From: UTCFX2 sp963726375
Lineage (GTDB): Bacteria > Chloroflexota > Anaerolineae > Anaerolineales > UBA4823
Direction: 5' to 3'
Assembly (NCBI GenBank): GCA_963726375.1
Contig: CAVSCE010000011.1
Coordinates: 1 to 64,000, forward strand
DNA: 64,000 bases
Made by a program: the position numbers and the translations under genes. The notes under the pieces were generated by a model. The model was not told the DNA's origin. It saw only the letters and a list, made by a program, of their open reading frames with translations, and did not search any database. This document shows, one piece after another, positions 47,733 through 57,261 of this stretch; position 1 is the first letter of the stretch; every line of letters starts with the position of its first letter.

Positions 47733-47826
47733 GCTTACACTGCTCCGGTATTGAAGATGACAGGCGTTTATCATAACACACAGGTTCGTTTCGATTGATG
47801 CCTGGACCTTATGGTATATTGGGGAA

Positions 47827-48615
47827 ATGGACCGAAGGGAGCTGCTGGACCTGCTTGACAGCGAGCTGCGGATCGAAATTGAGACGCCCGGTGTTGAAAA
47901 GCAGACATTCCCCGGGCTCACCCGGGTTATCCGGCCGGCGCCGGGGATGAATTTTGTGCTCTACAGCCGGCTCGAGCGAGGAGAGCTGGACCAGGCGATC
48001 CTCGACCAGATCGCTTTTTTTCAAAAGTTCGACCAACCGTTCTCCTGGCAGGTATTTGACCATGACCTGCCAGCCGAGCTGCCAGAAAGGCTGGCTGCAC
48101 ACGGCTTTGAGCCGGATGATGACCCGGCTGCAGTTCTGGTGCTCGATTTGCATGATTCTCGAGTTCGTTTCAGCACCTGGGAGGCGGCTGGAGGTTCGGC
48201 GCATAACCGATGTAGAGCAGCTGGATGATGTTCTCAGCGTCGAAGAGCAGGTAAACGGCGGCGATTTTCGCTGGCTGAAGCAGCGCATGATGCCACACTT
48301 CGAAATCCCTGGGTATCTCAGCGTTTATGTCGGTTACCTCGAAGGACGTCCGGTCAGCACGGGCTGGATTTATTTCCACCCGGGCAGCCAGTTTGCCGGG
48401 CTTTTTGGAGGTGCGACGCTGGCAGAATTCCGCGGCCAGGGGTGGTATGCTGCCATCCTGCAGCGGCGAATCTGGAAGCGGCTGAGCGGGGCAGGAATTT
48501 TGTGGTCGTCGGCGCAGGTGCGATGAGCCGACCGATCCTGGTCCGGCACGGCTTTCAGCACCTGACGGTGGAACGGGATTACGTCTGGCCGATGGGCGAT
48601 CAGGCCCCACTTTAG
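47827..48615 (+). CDS. GNAT family N-acetyltransferase, frameshifted
   Basis: An N-terminal region (MDRRELLDLLDSELRIEIET) precedes a GNAT domain. Shifts near 48180 and 48500 lead through VRRITDVEQLDDVLSVEEQV, the acetyl-CoA loop region FGGATLAEFRGQGWYAAILQ and FVVVGAGAMSRPILVRHGFQ, to YVWPM near the end at 48615. The substrate is unknown. The gene stands alone and its end overlaps the convergent aminotransferase gene by 4 bases. Confidence 0.75.
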
Positions 48616-49796
48616 CGGCGCATTTCCGGGAGCAGGCTGGCAAGCGCATGAACCAGCGCTTCGATATCCTGCTCGGTGTTATATCCCTGGACCGAGATTC
48701 GGATCAGGTGCTCGCCCCCCCAATCGATCAGCGGGACTTCAATCCGGTATTCATCGAAGAGGCGCGCCTTCAAGGCGGCCAGGTCACGGATTTGCGGCAG
48801 GCGGGCGATACCCATCTGCGGGGGCAGCGAGTGCGGATGTCCGCTTTGAATTCCAGAATAAGCAGAATGCCAGACCAGTCAGCTCGGAGATACGGTCCAG
48901 GGCTTGCTCCAGCAGGAGGCTGCACTGCGCCTGCACCTGATTCCAGCTGTGTTCCTGCATGAACTGGATCGCTGCAGGGACAGAGAGCGACAGCTGCCGG
49001 GTCGTGCGTACCCGTCCACTGCAGGAGATCAATAAAACGCGATCCGTCGTCGTCTTTTCATTCGGGCTGAACCCCCAACTGACGACCAGAGGTTCGATCC
49101 AGTGGCTGGGCTTCTTTGCGGGCGAAGAGAAAGCCTGCTCCCTTCGGGCTGAGCATCCATTTGTGGCAGTTTCCGGTGTAGAAGTCCGCCCCAACCGCTT
49201 TTAAATCCAGTGAAACCTGCCCTGGAGCGTGCGCGCCGTCGACCAGGGTCAGGATTCCGAAGTGGCGGGCGCGGGAGCAGATGGCTTCGACAGGAAAAAG
49301 CTGGGCGGTGGGCGAAGCTGATATGGCTGATGAAGATCAGCTTTGTGCGCGAGGTCACTCCCTGCCAGAAGCTCTCCAGAAACGCCTCCGGAAGCCCGAT
49401 TGGGAGGTGGAATGGCTGCCGGATGACTTTCGCGCCGGTTTTCTCGCATATGAAATTCCAGATGTTGTCGCAGGCGCCGTACTCGTGGTCTGTGGTCAGG
49501 ATTTCGTCGCCAGGGCTTAACGGTAGCGAGCGGGCGACGATGTTGACGCCGTGGGTTGCGTTTGGGACGAAGACGAGGTCGTCAGGTTCGGCGTTGAGAT
49601 ATGAACCCAGCCCCTGACGCGCCTGAAGCTGCAGCGCGGCGAGCTCCCGGCCAAGAAAAAGGACCGGTTCGCGTTCCATCCGGCGCTGCCATCCCTGATA
49701 GGCCTTGAAAACCGGGCGCGGGCATGCGCCAAAAGAACCGTGGTTCAGGAAGACGATCCCGGGATCGAGCTGAAAAAGCTGCTTAATCTCGTTCAT
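48612..49796 (-). CDS. Class V aminotransferase, isopenicillin N epimerase-like, frameshifted
   Basis: A fold-type I PLP enzyme. ATG 49796 starts MNEIKQLFQLDPGIVFLNHG, then SFGACPRPVFKAYQGWQRRM, FVPNATHGVNIVARSLPL and ILTTDHEYGACDNIWNFI. Shifts from about 49320 onward pass through LTLVDGAHAPGQVSLDLKAV and the PLP-Lys segment DFYTGNCHKWMLSPKG. The C-terminus is PLIDWGGEHLIRISVQGYNT to the end. This family racemises or desulfurates amino acids or peptides; the exact substrate cannot be told. The start overlaps the stop of the beta-lactamase-like gene (ATGA at 49793), so the two are coupled. Confidence 0.8.
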
Positions 49797-51183
49797 AGCT
49801 TGCGGTGGACCCGGCCGCCGAACCGCAGCCATGCCAGCTCGCCTTGCGGACCGCGCAGGATTTCGGCCCGGTCACCTTTAAAAGGCTCATCCAATCCCAC
49901 CAGGCAATCCGGATCGCAGAGGGCCAACCGGGTGGGCGGGGGAGGCGGAGATGGCGGTGCATCAGGAGTGGGGAATCCGCCTTTTGGCTCGACCTGCATC
50001 ATCAGGCAGTCCCCTTTTAGCTCGAGATGGAGCCGTTCAGATGCCGATTCATAAATTCCGGCAAAGGGCGATAATGTTGATAATTCAGCTTCAATTGGTT
50101 CGGGTTCGGCTTCGATCAGCCCTAGAAAATCCGCCAGCATTCTCCGGGCGAGCGGATGGTAAAGCTCGCTGCCGCGGTCGGAATTCGTCAGGATGACCAG
50201 CGCAAAGTCAGCAGAAGGCACGATTTGCAGGGTCGCCATTTGTCCATTTGTCGCTCCTCCGTGGCGGATCACCCGGCTGCCATTCCAGGTCGCGCAGGAA
50301 CCAGCTGATCCCAATCAATTCACCGTTCGCGGCAGGGACGAACGGAGTCTGCATCAGGGTGAGGCTGTCAGCCTGCAGAAGGCGCTCGCCGTTGGGAGCT
50401 GTTCCGCGGTGAATATGCAGGTGGGCATATCGGAGCAGATCGTTCACCGTGGAGAGCAGACCGCCGAGGGGATTGGCTGCCCGCGCAAGCCACCACGGAC
50501 GAAGTACTTCTGGGATGCCATCCTGACCGGGATAGATCGCAGAATGGCCTGCTGCAACACGGTAGGTGATCGCATCTCGGGCGAAGAAAAAGGAATGGTC
50601 CATGCCCAGCGGTTCAAGCAGAAGCTTCTTGATCGCAGTCTCATAGGTCTCACCGTAAAGAAGCTCGAGAACCCGCCCGGCCAGGTAAAAACCGGAGTTG
50701 TTATAGGAATATATCTCGCCGAGCGGCGCCTCCTGGGGGAGCCTGTCCATCCTTGCGACGACCGTCGCAAGCGCCTCATTCCCGGATCCGGCATCGTCGA
50801 AGTAATCGCCCAACCAGCCGCCTGTATGGGTAAAGATATGCCTCAAACTGGCATTTTCTGCGACAGCCAGGTCTGCCATCCTGAGTTCTGGGATGATCAA
50901 TCGGATCGGGGAGTCAAGGTCAGCCTGGCCGCGCTCGATCAGGCGCATCAATGCGGTGGCAGTGAAGGTCTTTGTAATCGAGCCGACTTGAAAAAGCGTA
51001 TCCTGATCGACTGGAAGGGGGTTTTCGAGGTTGGTGACGCCGAAACCGGCGCTGAAAGTCTCGCCGCCCATGCAGAATCCCTAATGCAACACCGGGGATA
51101 TGCAGGCGGATCATCTCCGATTGGAGGGAATCGCACGATTTCTGGATCAGTTTTTGATTCAACGTATTGTTCTCTTCATCCAA
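49793..51183 (-). CDS. Serine beta-lactamase/class C-type hydrolase, frameshifted
   Basis: A penicillin-binding-protein-like hydrolase starting MDEENNTLNQKLIQKSCDSL. The active-site Ser-x-x-Lys is VGSITKTFTATALMRLI. The Tyr-x-Asn element is in YSYNNSGFYLAGRVLELL, and the third motif is HGGATNGQM. Shifts near 51070 and 50285 join three pieces. The C-terminal domain (FAGIYESASERLHLELKGDC) ends in a Pro-rich linker and a short tail. No signal peptide is visible, so the product is probably cytoplasmic and acts as an esterase or D-aminopeptidase-type enzyme rather than in drug resistance. It is coupled to the downstream epimerase-like gene. Confidence 0.82.
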
Positions 51184-51203
51184 GATGGGTTAAGGATATT
51201 TCT

Positions 51204-51212
51204 TGCTATAAT
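51204..51212 (+). promoter_or_regulatory. Extended -10 promoter candidate for the MscS gene
   Basis: TGCTATAAT gives a perfect -10 hexamer at 51207-51212 with the TGn extension; no good -35 is seen. The start codon lies 128 bases further on, in a gap (51184-51339) with no other visible feature. Confidence 0.4.
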
Positions 51213-51339
51213 AATCTAATAGACTGCTTCTGAGAATGGTGCTGATTTCGAACCTGTGATTATGTGACTGGGAGTATCAATCTCGAAGGCATTTGCCTCT
51301 TGCACACTGGTGTTATTTTAAAGGGTAAAGGGAACAAAG

Positions 51340-52230
51340 ATGATCGAAGAGATCGTAGATAAGATGATTGCATTTTTCAGCAAGCATCTTCAATTGATGG
51401 TTCAAATCATCCTGCTGGTTATAATCACCTGGTTGTTATTGTACCTGGTTGGAGTAGTCGCACGCCGCTGGAAAGCGAAAATCGTTGCTTCAAAAGTTGA
51501 AGGGGAGCGACTTTCGCGCTTCTTGACGATGGAAAATGTGGCGATAACCTCCCTGCGAGCGCTGATCCTGGTCGTTTCCACTCTCATACTGCTGGGATTG
51601 CTGGGTTTTAATATTGCCCCGCTGATCGCCAGCGCTGGAATCGCCGGTCTGGCAATCTCCTTGGGTGCGCAAACTTTTATCAAAGATTTCATATCGGGTT
51701 TCTTGATCCTGATCGAGAACCAGTTTGGAGTAGGCGACGAAGTTAAGATTGGCATCGTCTCCGGGACCGTCGAGAATATCACTTTGCGGTCCGTGACTGT
51801 GCGGGGGGCAGACGGGAGCCTGAACATTGTCCCCAACGGAGACATCCGGATCGTCGCAAATCTCTCGCGCGATTGGAGCCAGGCGAAAGTGGAATTCACG
51901 CTGCCGTTCGGCCTGGATCTGGGAGAAGTCGTCCATTCTCTGGATCAAGCCGTGAAATTGGCAGAAAAGGATGAGGCTGTCCAGAATTTGCTGCTTCTGC
52001 CTGCAGAGATCTTTGCTTATAACCAGCTTAATGAGTCAGGAGTGCAGGTCCGCATCACACTCAAGGTTAATGCCGGTAAGGGCGCTCAGGTGGAGCGGAT
52101 TATCCGCCGATATGTCCTGGAAAGCCTGCAGAAACAAGGCATCAGCCTTGCGGCGCCTGCCCGGGAAATCCTGCTGCAGGAGGCTGCCGCGTCAAAAAAC
52201 ATCCTGCCCCATGCGGCGGAGGTAGGATGA
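51340..52230 (+). CDS. MscS-family small-conductance mechanosensitive channel
   Basis: Opens under membrane tension to release solutes in osmotic downshock. Three N-terminal hydrophobic segments are present; the pore-lining one reads GFNIAPLIASAGIAGLAISL. The start of the beta domain follows (GAQTFIKDFISGFLILIENQ, then FGVGDEVKIGIVSGTVENIT), then RSVTVRGADGSLNIVPNGDI and the C-terminal alpha/beta domain. 296 residues, normal for the short form, with an intact frame. AAGGGAAC precedes ATG 51340. Confidence 0.95.
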   Translation: MIEEIVDKMIAFFSKHLQLMVQIILLVIITWLLLYLVGVVARRWKAKIVASKVEGERLSRFLTMENVAITSLRALILVVSTLILLGLLGFNIAPLIASAGIAGLAISLGAQTFIKDFISGFLILIENQFGVGDEVKIGIVSGTVENITLRSVTVRGADGSLNIVPNGDIRIVANLSRDWSQAKVEFTLPFGLDLGEVVHSLDQAVKLAEKDEAVQNLLLLPAEIFAYNQLNESGVQVRITLKVNAGKGAQVERIIRRYVLESLQKQGISLAAPAREILLQEAAASKNILPHAAEVG

Positions 52231-52334
52231 ATAGGTTCAAGCCCGATACCGCCATGACAACTCAAAGGCTATCGAGGTGAAACGGGTCAGAGCAGTACTT
52301 AAAACCGGAAATTGAAAATTTCCAGGAGGCATCC

Positions 52335-52619
52335 ATGGCAGTATATATTCTCCTTGGTACATTGACGGATGAGGGAGCTGAACGGCTGCGAGAGAATCCG
52401 GGTTGGTTCGAAGCAGTCAATCAGGAGCTTGAACGGATGCAAATCCATGTACTTGCCCAATACGCGGTACTGGGGCCTTACGACATCGTAACGATCGTAG
52501 ACGCCCCAGATAACCGGTCGATTGTGAAAGTCTCTACCCAGCTCACTTTACGAGGCAATATCAGGATAGTTACGCTCCCTGCCCTGCCCGTGGAGGATTT
52601 TCTTTCAAGCCTGCGCTGA
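52335..52619 (+). CDS. GYD domain protein
   Basis: 94 residues with a ferredoxin-like alpha/beta sandwich and the family motif LGPYDIVTIVDAPDNRSIVK, followed by RGNIRIVTLPALPVEDFLSS. GYD proteins are small, widespread and of unknown biochemical role; some are annotated as stress-related. TCCAGGAGG lies 6-8 bases before ATG 52335, a strong ribosome-binding site. The 104-base gap from mscS shows no terminator. Confidence 0.9.
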   Translation: MAVYILLGTLTDEGAERLRENPGWFEAVNQELERMQIHVLAQYAVLGPYDIVTIVDAPDNRSIVKVSTQLTLRGNIRIVTLPALPVEDFLSSLR

Positions 52620-52655
52620 TTCTGAACACAGCGATATGCCTCTCCTTGCCGGCGC

Positions 52656-55600
52656 TTAACGGCTCGCGAAAGGCAGGTACAGCTGTACCAGGGTGCTCAG
52701 CGGTATGATCTCGTGATATGAGGTTTCAGCTTCTTCAAATACCGCGATTCGATACGCATATTTGTTTTCGAATGGGACATTATTGTCTTCATATTTATAC
52801 GTGTTTCCGATCAAGCTGCCGTATGAAAGGCTTGGGATCATCAATTCGGTCAACCTCACCCATTCTTCAGAACCAATAACCTTGCGATCAATATGAAAAC
52901 CCAGGACTGTCAATTCACTGGCGGTCTCCCACTCCAGGAGCACCTGGCCAGGCCGATAGGTTCCATAGATCATTGCAAGGTCAATAGCCGTTGGAGAGAG
53001 TACCTCGGTTTGAATCGGTCCCGCAAAATTGTTTTCTGTATTTAGATCCGCGATTGGAGAGTAGATGGTTGCCTGGCTGGAAATCTGGCCTGTCCCATTC
53101 AAATCAATCACCCCGCGTACCGTAATCGTGCCGGATTGTCCTGGGGCAAGCTGTGGGATCGTCCAGGATAACCGGCTGTTGGGAAGTTGGGTCATTTCCA
53201 GATCCGAAAGCGTGACCACTGGATCGCTCACTGTCACAGGAAGCGGATGGTCGATCTGCACTTGAGAAGCGGTAGCCAATCCTATGTTTTCATAGGAAAG
53301 GGTGTATGTGATCGGCATGCCATTATAGATACCGCCAACCGGGTCCGCGCTCAGATGGATTGAGAGGTCGCTGGGACGGACGTTAATCTTAAGCGCAGGA
53401 TCGCCGAAAAGCGTGTAAGTGTCCTGCAGGTCGGGATACCAGCTAGATTGGCTGTAAAGGAACAATTTTGCCTGCAGGGCTGCTGCACCAACGCGGTTCT
53501 GGCCTTCGTAAAACAACGCCTGGAACAATCCCCGGTTCAGGAAATCCTGGCCTTCCATCACGCCCATTCCGCTAGAACCCCAGCTCGCAACGGCGCCACG
53601 AGCGGGGGATTTCACAACTGCTTCCGCCAGAGATGTGTTATCTGCAGTGGCTGTATTCGGGTAGTGGAAATAACCAGTCAGGCAGGCCAGCATAGAGAAA
53701 AGGGGCAGTTTGCTGGTGTTCGTGAGCGCTGACAGCGAGCTCCTTTGGAAGAGCGCTTCGCTCGCCAGCTGATACGCGGACCCGTGACCGACATAGTTGA
53801 CGATTAATGTGCCCTGGTTGATTGAATCCAAGATCGCAGTCCGAGCTTCAGTCGTAGTCGTATGGGTGCTCCCATAATATACTTTATTGGCTGTATATCC
53901 ATCAGGAAGATAAGAATTCGCCACCAGATCAGAGTAATAATAGTAATTCCCGGCGCTATCCGGGTTGTCGGTGATAAACAAGGATTTTCCATTCCAATCC
54001 ACATCAACCGGTGACTGTTCGTAACCGATAATCTTTGAAACGACTGCAGATGCTTCTGCACTGGTTCGAACTGACAGGCGCCCGATGAGCAAGTCTGCAA
54101 GATTATCCGTCCCTCGAACGGTGACATAGCGGTTATCGCTTGCCGTCTCACCGAGGAATGGATCGATATTGTGCAGATATGCCGGGATGAAAATCGGATC
54201 ATTCGTCCCTAAAAAGTTGCGTGGATCAAAATGCCCGTCACCAACGAGCAGGACAAACTGCGGCGCTGGCTGCTGCCAGGTTTCATACGCATAAGCGATG
54301 AATTCTCGGATTGCATCCGGGGAAAACACGCCGCCGTTAAACTCATCATAGATATCCTGGACGTCAATTACGGAAACACGTAATCCCTGGTTGGCACGCC
54401 ATTCAGCCAGAGGCTGAACGGAGCTGATGAAGGATGAATGCGAAATCAACAGATAATCAGCGCCATTTGTGCTGGATTTCAGATTTGAAGGGCTGTCGAC
54501 GACGACCTGGGTGGGAGCTAAATACTTGCTGGAGGTCAGCGCCTGGTAGCTGCGCTGAAGCGAGCTGGAGACTTTAAAACTCGAGCCCAAAACCCGTTTC
54601 CTCGGGTTGGACGGATGTATCGGTGATCCGGACCGGCGATTTTGGGTTGGTCAGGTCGAATAAATCCACATTCGGGCTTGTAAACCCGGTGACTTCATAG
54701 GTATAAGTGCCATCCATTTCCCCCTTGAAGGAGAGCGAATCGCCTTCGGCGCCGTAAGTCCTCCAATAATCGAGGTCAAACCAGTTTACAAAAGCCCGGT
54801 TGTAGGTGATATTGCCGTCGCAGAGCAGGTCGACACGAACCGTATTAGCGCCATCGACCAGGTAAGACATAGGGAATGGAAAGTCAAAATTGTATTGCGT
54901 CCCCGGTGTCCAATACCCTTCGCCGATATAGTTATCGTTCATATAGACTTTGGCGTGGTTTCTGGGCATAGCGGAATCGCTGAAAAGAGACCCGCGCAGG
55001 CGAGCAGAAGCGCTGTATGCAGAATCCACATAGGAGAGAGAGAATGGGTAGCTGGCTGAAGCAGTTGCGCCGTTGGCATTGAGGTAGCTCCAGAACCAAT
55101 GATCACCGCTTGTATCCAGTATGGTCGACCGGTAATAGGTATTGGTTTCCAGGTGCTTGTTGGCCAGGAATCGTTCAGAAGCGCGGCCTCCGACCTGAGC
55201 TGAACTCAGCATACTCATCCTTATGCCCGTGGTATTCCCCCAGGTGAGCCAATAAACGTTCGTGTCGGAATACCTGGTTTCGATCAATTCTGCGTGAAAG
55301 ATCACCTGATCTCCAGGATCGAAGGATCCGTCCTGATCTCCTGTCACAAAACTGGAGACTTCGCTGCCCTGGTTGAAAACCTGCAGGGTGTTTGGAGTCA
55401 GGGTGCTTAAATCCGCTCCGGATGCGGACAGGATTTCATAGGAGACAGCCGCCATACCGGACTTCTTAAAAGACAATTTCACCCAGGGCTGTCCGGATTC
55501 GGGAGACTGTTCCCGAAAACCGACCGACGGGCTTTGCGGGCTGCTGCGAAAACCAGCTGCAGTTTGGCTGTTGACCAATCCTTTGCTCAGGATGTCCTCG

Positions 55601-56325
55601 AAAATACCTTCATCAACCGGGGTGTTCTGTTGAGACGAAGCCCCGCCCGGCTGGTTGAAGAATACACGGACGCGGATTCGCTGGAAATAACGCACTTTCC
55701 CGGTCATGGGGTTGTACTGGAACGGCTGGAAAGTTACCTGCGCGACGTGCTGGCTTCGGATCATCGCAGTGGATGAAAGATCGGCGGGTGATTGTGGAAA
55801 AAACAGATCCTGCGAATATGCTTTTAAATCCCTGCTGGATTGCTCGCCAAGATAATGGATCTCAGCTTCGTTTGAATATTCGAAAACCGGGCGTACGGCA
55901 GGGCAGAGATTGAACTGGCCATCAACCTCGACCTGGTCGGTTTCAAGCACGACAAGGCTGGGCTGAGAAGCCGAGGGAATGCCAACCAGCGAAGTTTTTT
56001 CCGGCAGCTGCGGGTAGCCTGGTTTCTGAGTCTCGGTGAAATTTCGAACTTTGAAAACCTGACAGCTCTGGTTGTCGTTACCCTGCTGGACGACTTCAAA
56101 GCCTGGAATAACCAGCTCCAGCGTGACATAACCGGATGTCTCTTCGAGCAGCGCCGGATTGTCGGATGACTGGTTGAAAGACTGCGGTTCTGCCGAGGGT
56201 ACCTGGCCGTTGGGATTCATGCTCGCAGCCTGTACAGCTCGAGCAAAAGCCCCATTAAGGCTGAACACAATCATGATGAAGACCATCAGCGCCTTGGTCA
56301 ACGGTGAGATCATAATGACTTTCAT
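52656..56325 (-). CDS. Giant secreted C25 (gingipain-like) cysteine peptidase, frameshifted once
   Basis: About 1,220 codons. ATG 56325 begins a signal peptide (LTKALMVFIMIVFSLNGAFA). A propeptide-like region and a carbohydrate- or cell-binding-like middle domain follow. A single shift near 54585 leads into the C25 catalytic domain (YLLISHSSFISSVQPLAEWR, FVLLVGDGHFDPRNFLGTND). The catalytic His is in VNYVGHGSAYQLA and the Cys in LFSMLACLTGYFHYPN, about 33 residues apart as in gingipains. A CARDB-like domain with QVQIDHPLPVTV and a final beta domain end in LVQLYLPFASR. The enzyme would digest external proteins. AT-rich short palindromes lie upstream at 56340-56400. Confidence 0.82.
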
Positions 56326-56576
56326 TGGGCCTCCATATTATGCAAATATTATTGTAATAATAATAATGTACAAATATTTTAGTACTTAAGTAATATCGCA
56401 ATTTTTATTACATTCTTGAGCTTAGTTTACGCTACTCCTGCCAGGATGGATTTACAGAATTGATAAATTTAGTTTCAAATTACAGAAATGAAAGGAGTTT
56501 TGCATACACCCACCTGTTTCGGATCGGGTATACGCGCTGTATCACTGACGTTGCCGCATTGGATGAAAGCCAACCC

Positions 56577-56605
56577 TTGACGGATCAGGACTGGTGGGAT
56601 AGACT
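56577..56605 (+). promoter_or_regulatory. Sigma70-like promoter of the aromatic operon
   Basis: TTGACG (56577-56582), 17 bases, TAGACT (56600-56605). Transcription would begin near 56612, leaving about 20 bases before the leader peptide's ATG at 56633. The preceding gap back to 56326 shows no other gene. Confidence 0.65.
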
Positions 56606-56632
56606 TGCGCAATCTGAAGGATGTCCAAACCG

Positions 56633-56707
56633 ATGAAGCTTTTTTGCTCCGCTTACGCCTATTATTATTACGGTCGCTGCACACCAGCAGCCGTTGGCGG
56701 CGCTTAA
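56633..56707 (+). CDS. Tyrosine-rich attenuator leader peptide
   Basis: A 24-codon frame from ATG 56633 to TAA 56705-56707 begins MKLFCSAYAYYYYGR and ends in a Gly/Ala-rich tail. Five of six consecutive codons from 56654 to 56671 are Tyr (TAC GCC TAT TAT TAT TAC). AAGGA at 56617-56621 could be its ribosome-binding site; ATG 56621 is in frame but too close to it. The frame lies between the promoter and a strong terminator, just ahead of aroH, exactly as in classical amino acid attenuators. Slow decoding of Tyr codons when charged tRNA-Tyr is scarce would stall the ribosome at 56654-56671. The peptide itself probably has no other role. Not experimentally known; inferred from layout. Confidence 0.75.
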   Translation: MKLFCSAYAYYYYGRCTPAAVGGA

Positions 56708-56751
56708 GCGGGGTTTGGCCCTTTCAAAAACCCGAAATGCGAGACCAACGG
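56676..56751 (+). promoter_or_regulatory. Alternative hairpins of the aromatic attenuator (pause and antiterminator)
   Basis: GCTGC (56676-56680) pairs with GCAGC (56687-56691) just after the Tyr codons, forming the pause hairpin. CCGTTGG (56691-56697) is an exact complement of CCAACGG (56745-56751), which forms the loop and part of the terminator stem. A ribosome stalled on the Tyr codons would cover the first arm, free the second and let the antiterminator form. Confidence 0.65.
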
Positions 56752-56764
56752 TCTCGCATTTTTT
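56735..56764 (+). terminator. Attenuator terminator before aroH
   Basis: AAATGCGAGACC (56735-56746) pairs perfectly with GGTCTCGCATTT (56750-56761) around a short loop, followed by more T residues. It lies 40 bases before aroH and 28 bases after the leader peptide stop. Confidence 0.9.
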
Positions 56765-56803
56765 GTTTCGCCGACAGGTTCAGTGGACTGAATAGGAGCA
56801 AAA

Positions 56804-57187
56804 ATGACTGTCCGAGGCGTTCGCGGTGCTACCGTCGCTGCAGAAGATCAGGCTGATGCGATTTTATCTGCGACGCGCGAATTGCTTGAAGCGCTGCTTC
56901 AAGCCAATCCTGAGATGCAAACCCAGGATATCGCCAGTGTTATATTCACCGTCACGCAAGATCTATCTGCTGTCTACCCCGCCGCAGCAGCGCGACAGGC
57001 GGGTTGGGGCGATGTCCCGTTGATCTGCGCCAGGGAGATCCCGGTGCCAGGTGGGTTGCCGCGCTGCATCCGGCTGTTGATCCATTGGAACACAGCCATT
57101 CCGCAATCCGAAATCCGGCATGTTTACCTCAAAGAAGCGGCTGGCCTGCGCCCTGATCTGCAGCCCGATGCGACGAACCGCAGTTGA
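56804..57187 (+). CDS. aroH: Chorismate mutase, AroH type
   Basis: Rearranges chorismate to prephenate in the shared Phe/Tyr pathway. 127 residues, monofunctional AroH class. The N-terminal Arg is in VRGVRGATVA, DIASVIFTVTQDLSAVYPA holds the active-site Glu/Asp region and REIPVPGGLPRCIRLLIHW the conserved Arg. The length is normal for the trimeric family and the frame is intact. AGGAGC precedes ATG 56804. It is the first structural gene after the tyrosine attenuator, 74 bases ahead of aroF. Confidence 0.93.
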   Translation: MTVRGVRGATVAAEDQADAILSATRELLEALLQANPEMQTQDIASVIFTVTQDLSAVYPAAAARQAGWGDVPLICAREIPVPGGLPRCIRLLIHWNTAIPQSEIRHVYLKEAAGLRPDLQPDATNRS

Positions 57188-57261
57188 AAGCTGAGATTAA
57201 TCCGGCTTGTTCGGGCACGAAAAATGTAATTATTATATAGATTATCCAGGAGAGTGACATT

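Noticed and set aside
50193..51233. 346-codon plus-strand reading frame
   Set aside because: Antisense to the beta-lactamase-like gene with clear SxxK, YxN and HxG motifs; no family features of its own.
56577..56804. T-box riboswitch upstream of aroH
   Set aside because: No T-box sequence (AGGGTGGNACCGCG-like) or specifier stem is visible, and a Tyr-rich leader peptide with attenuation hairpins explains the region.
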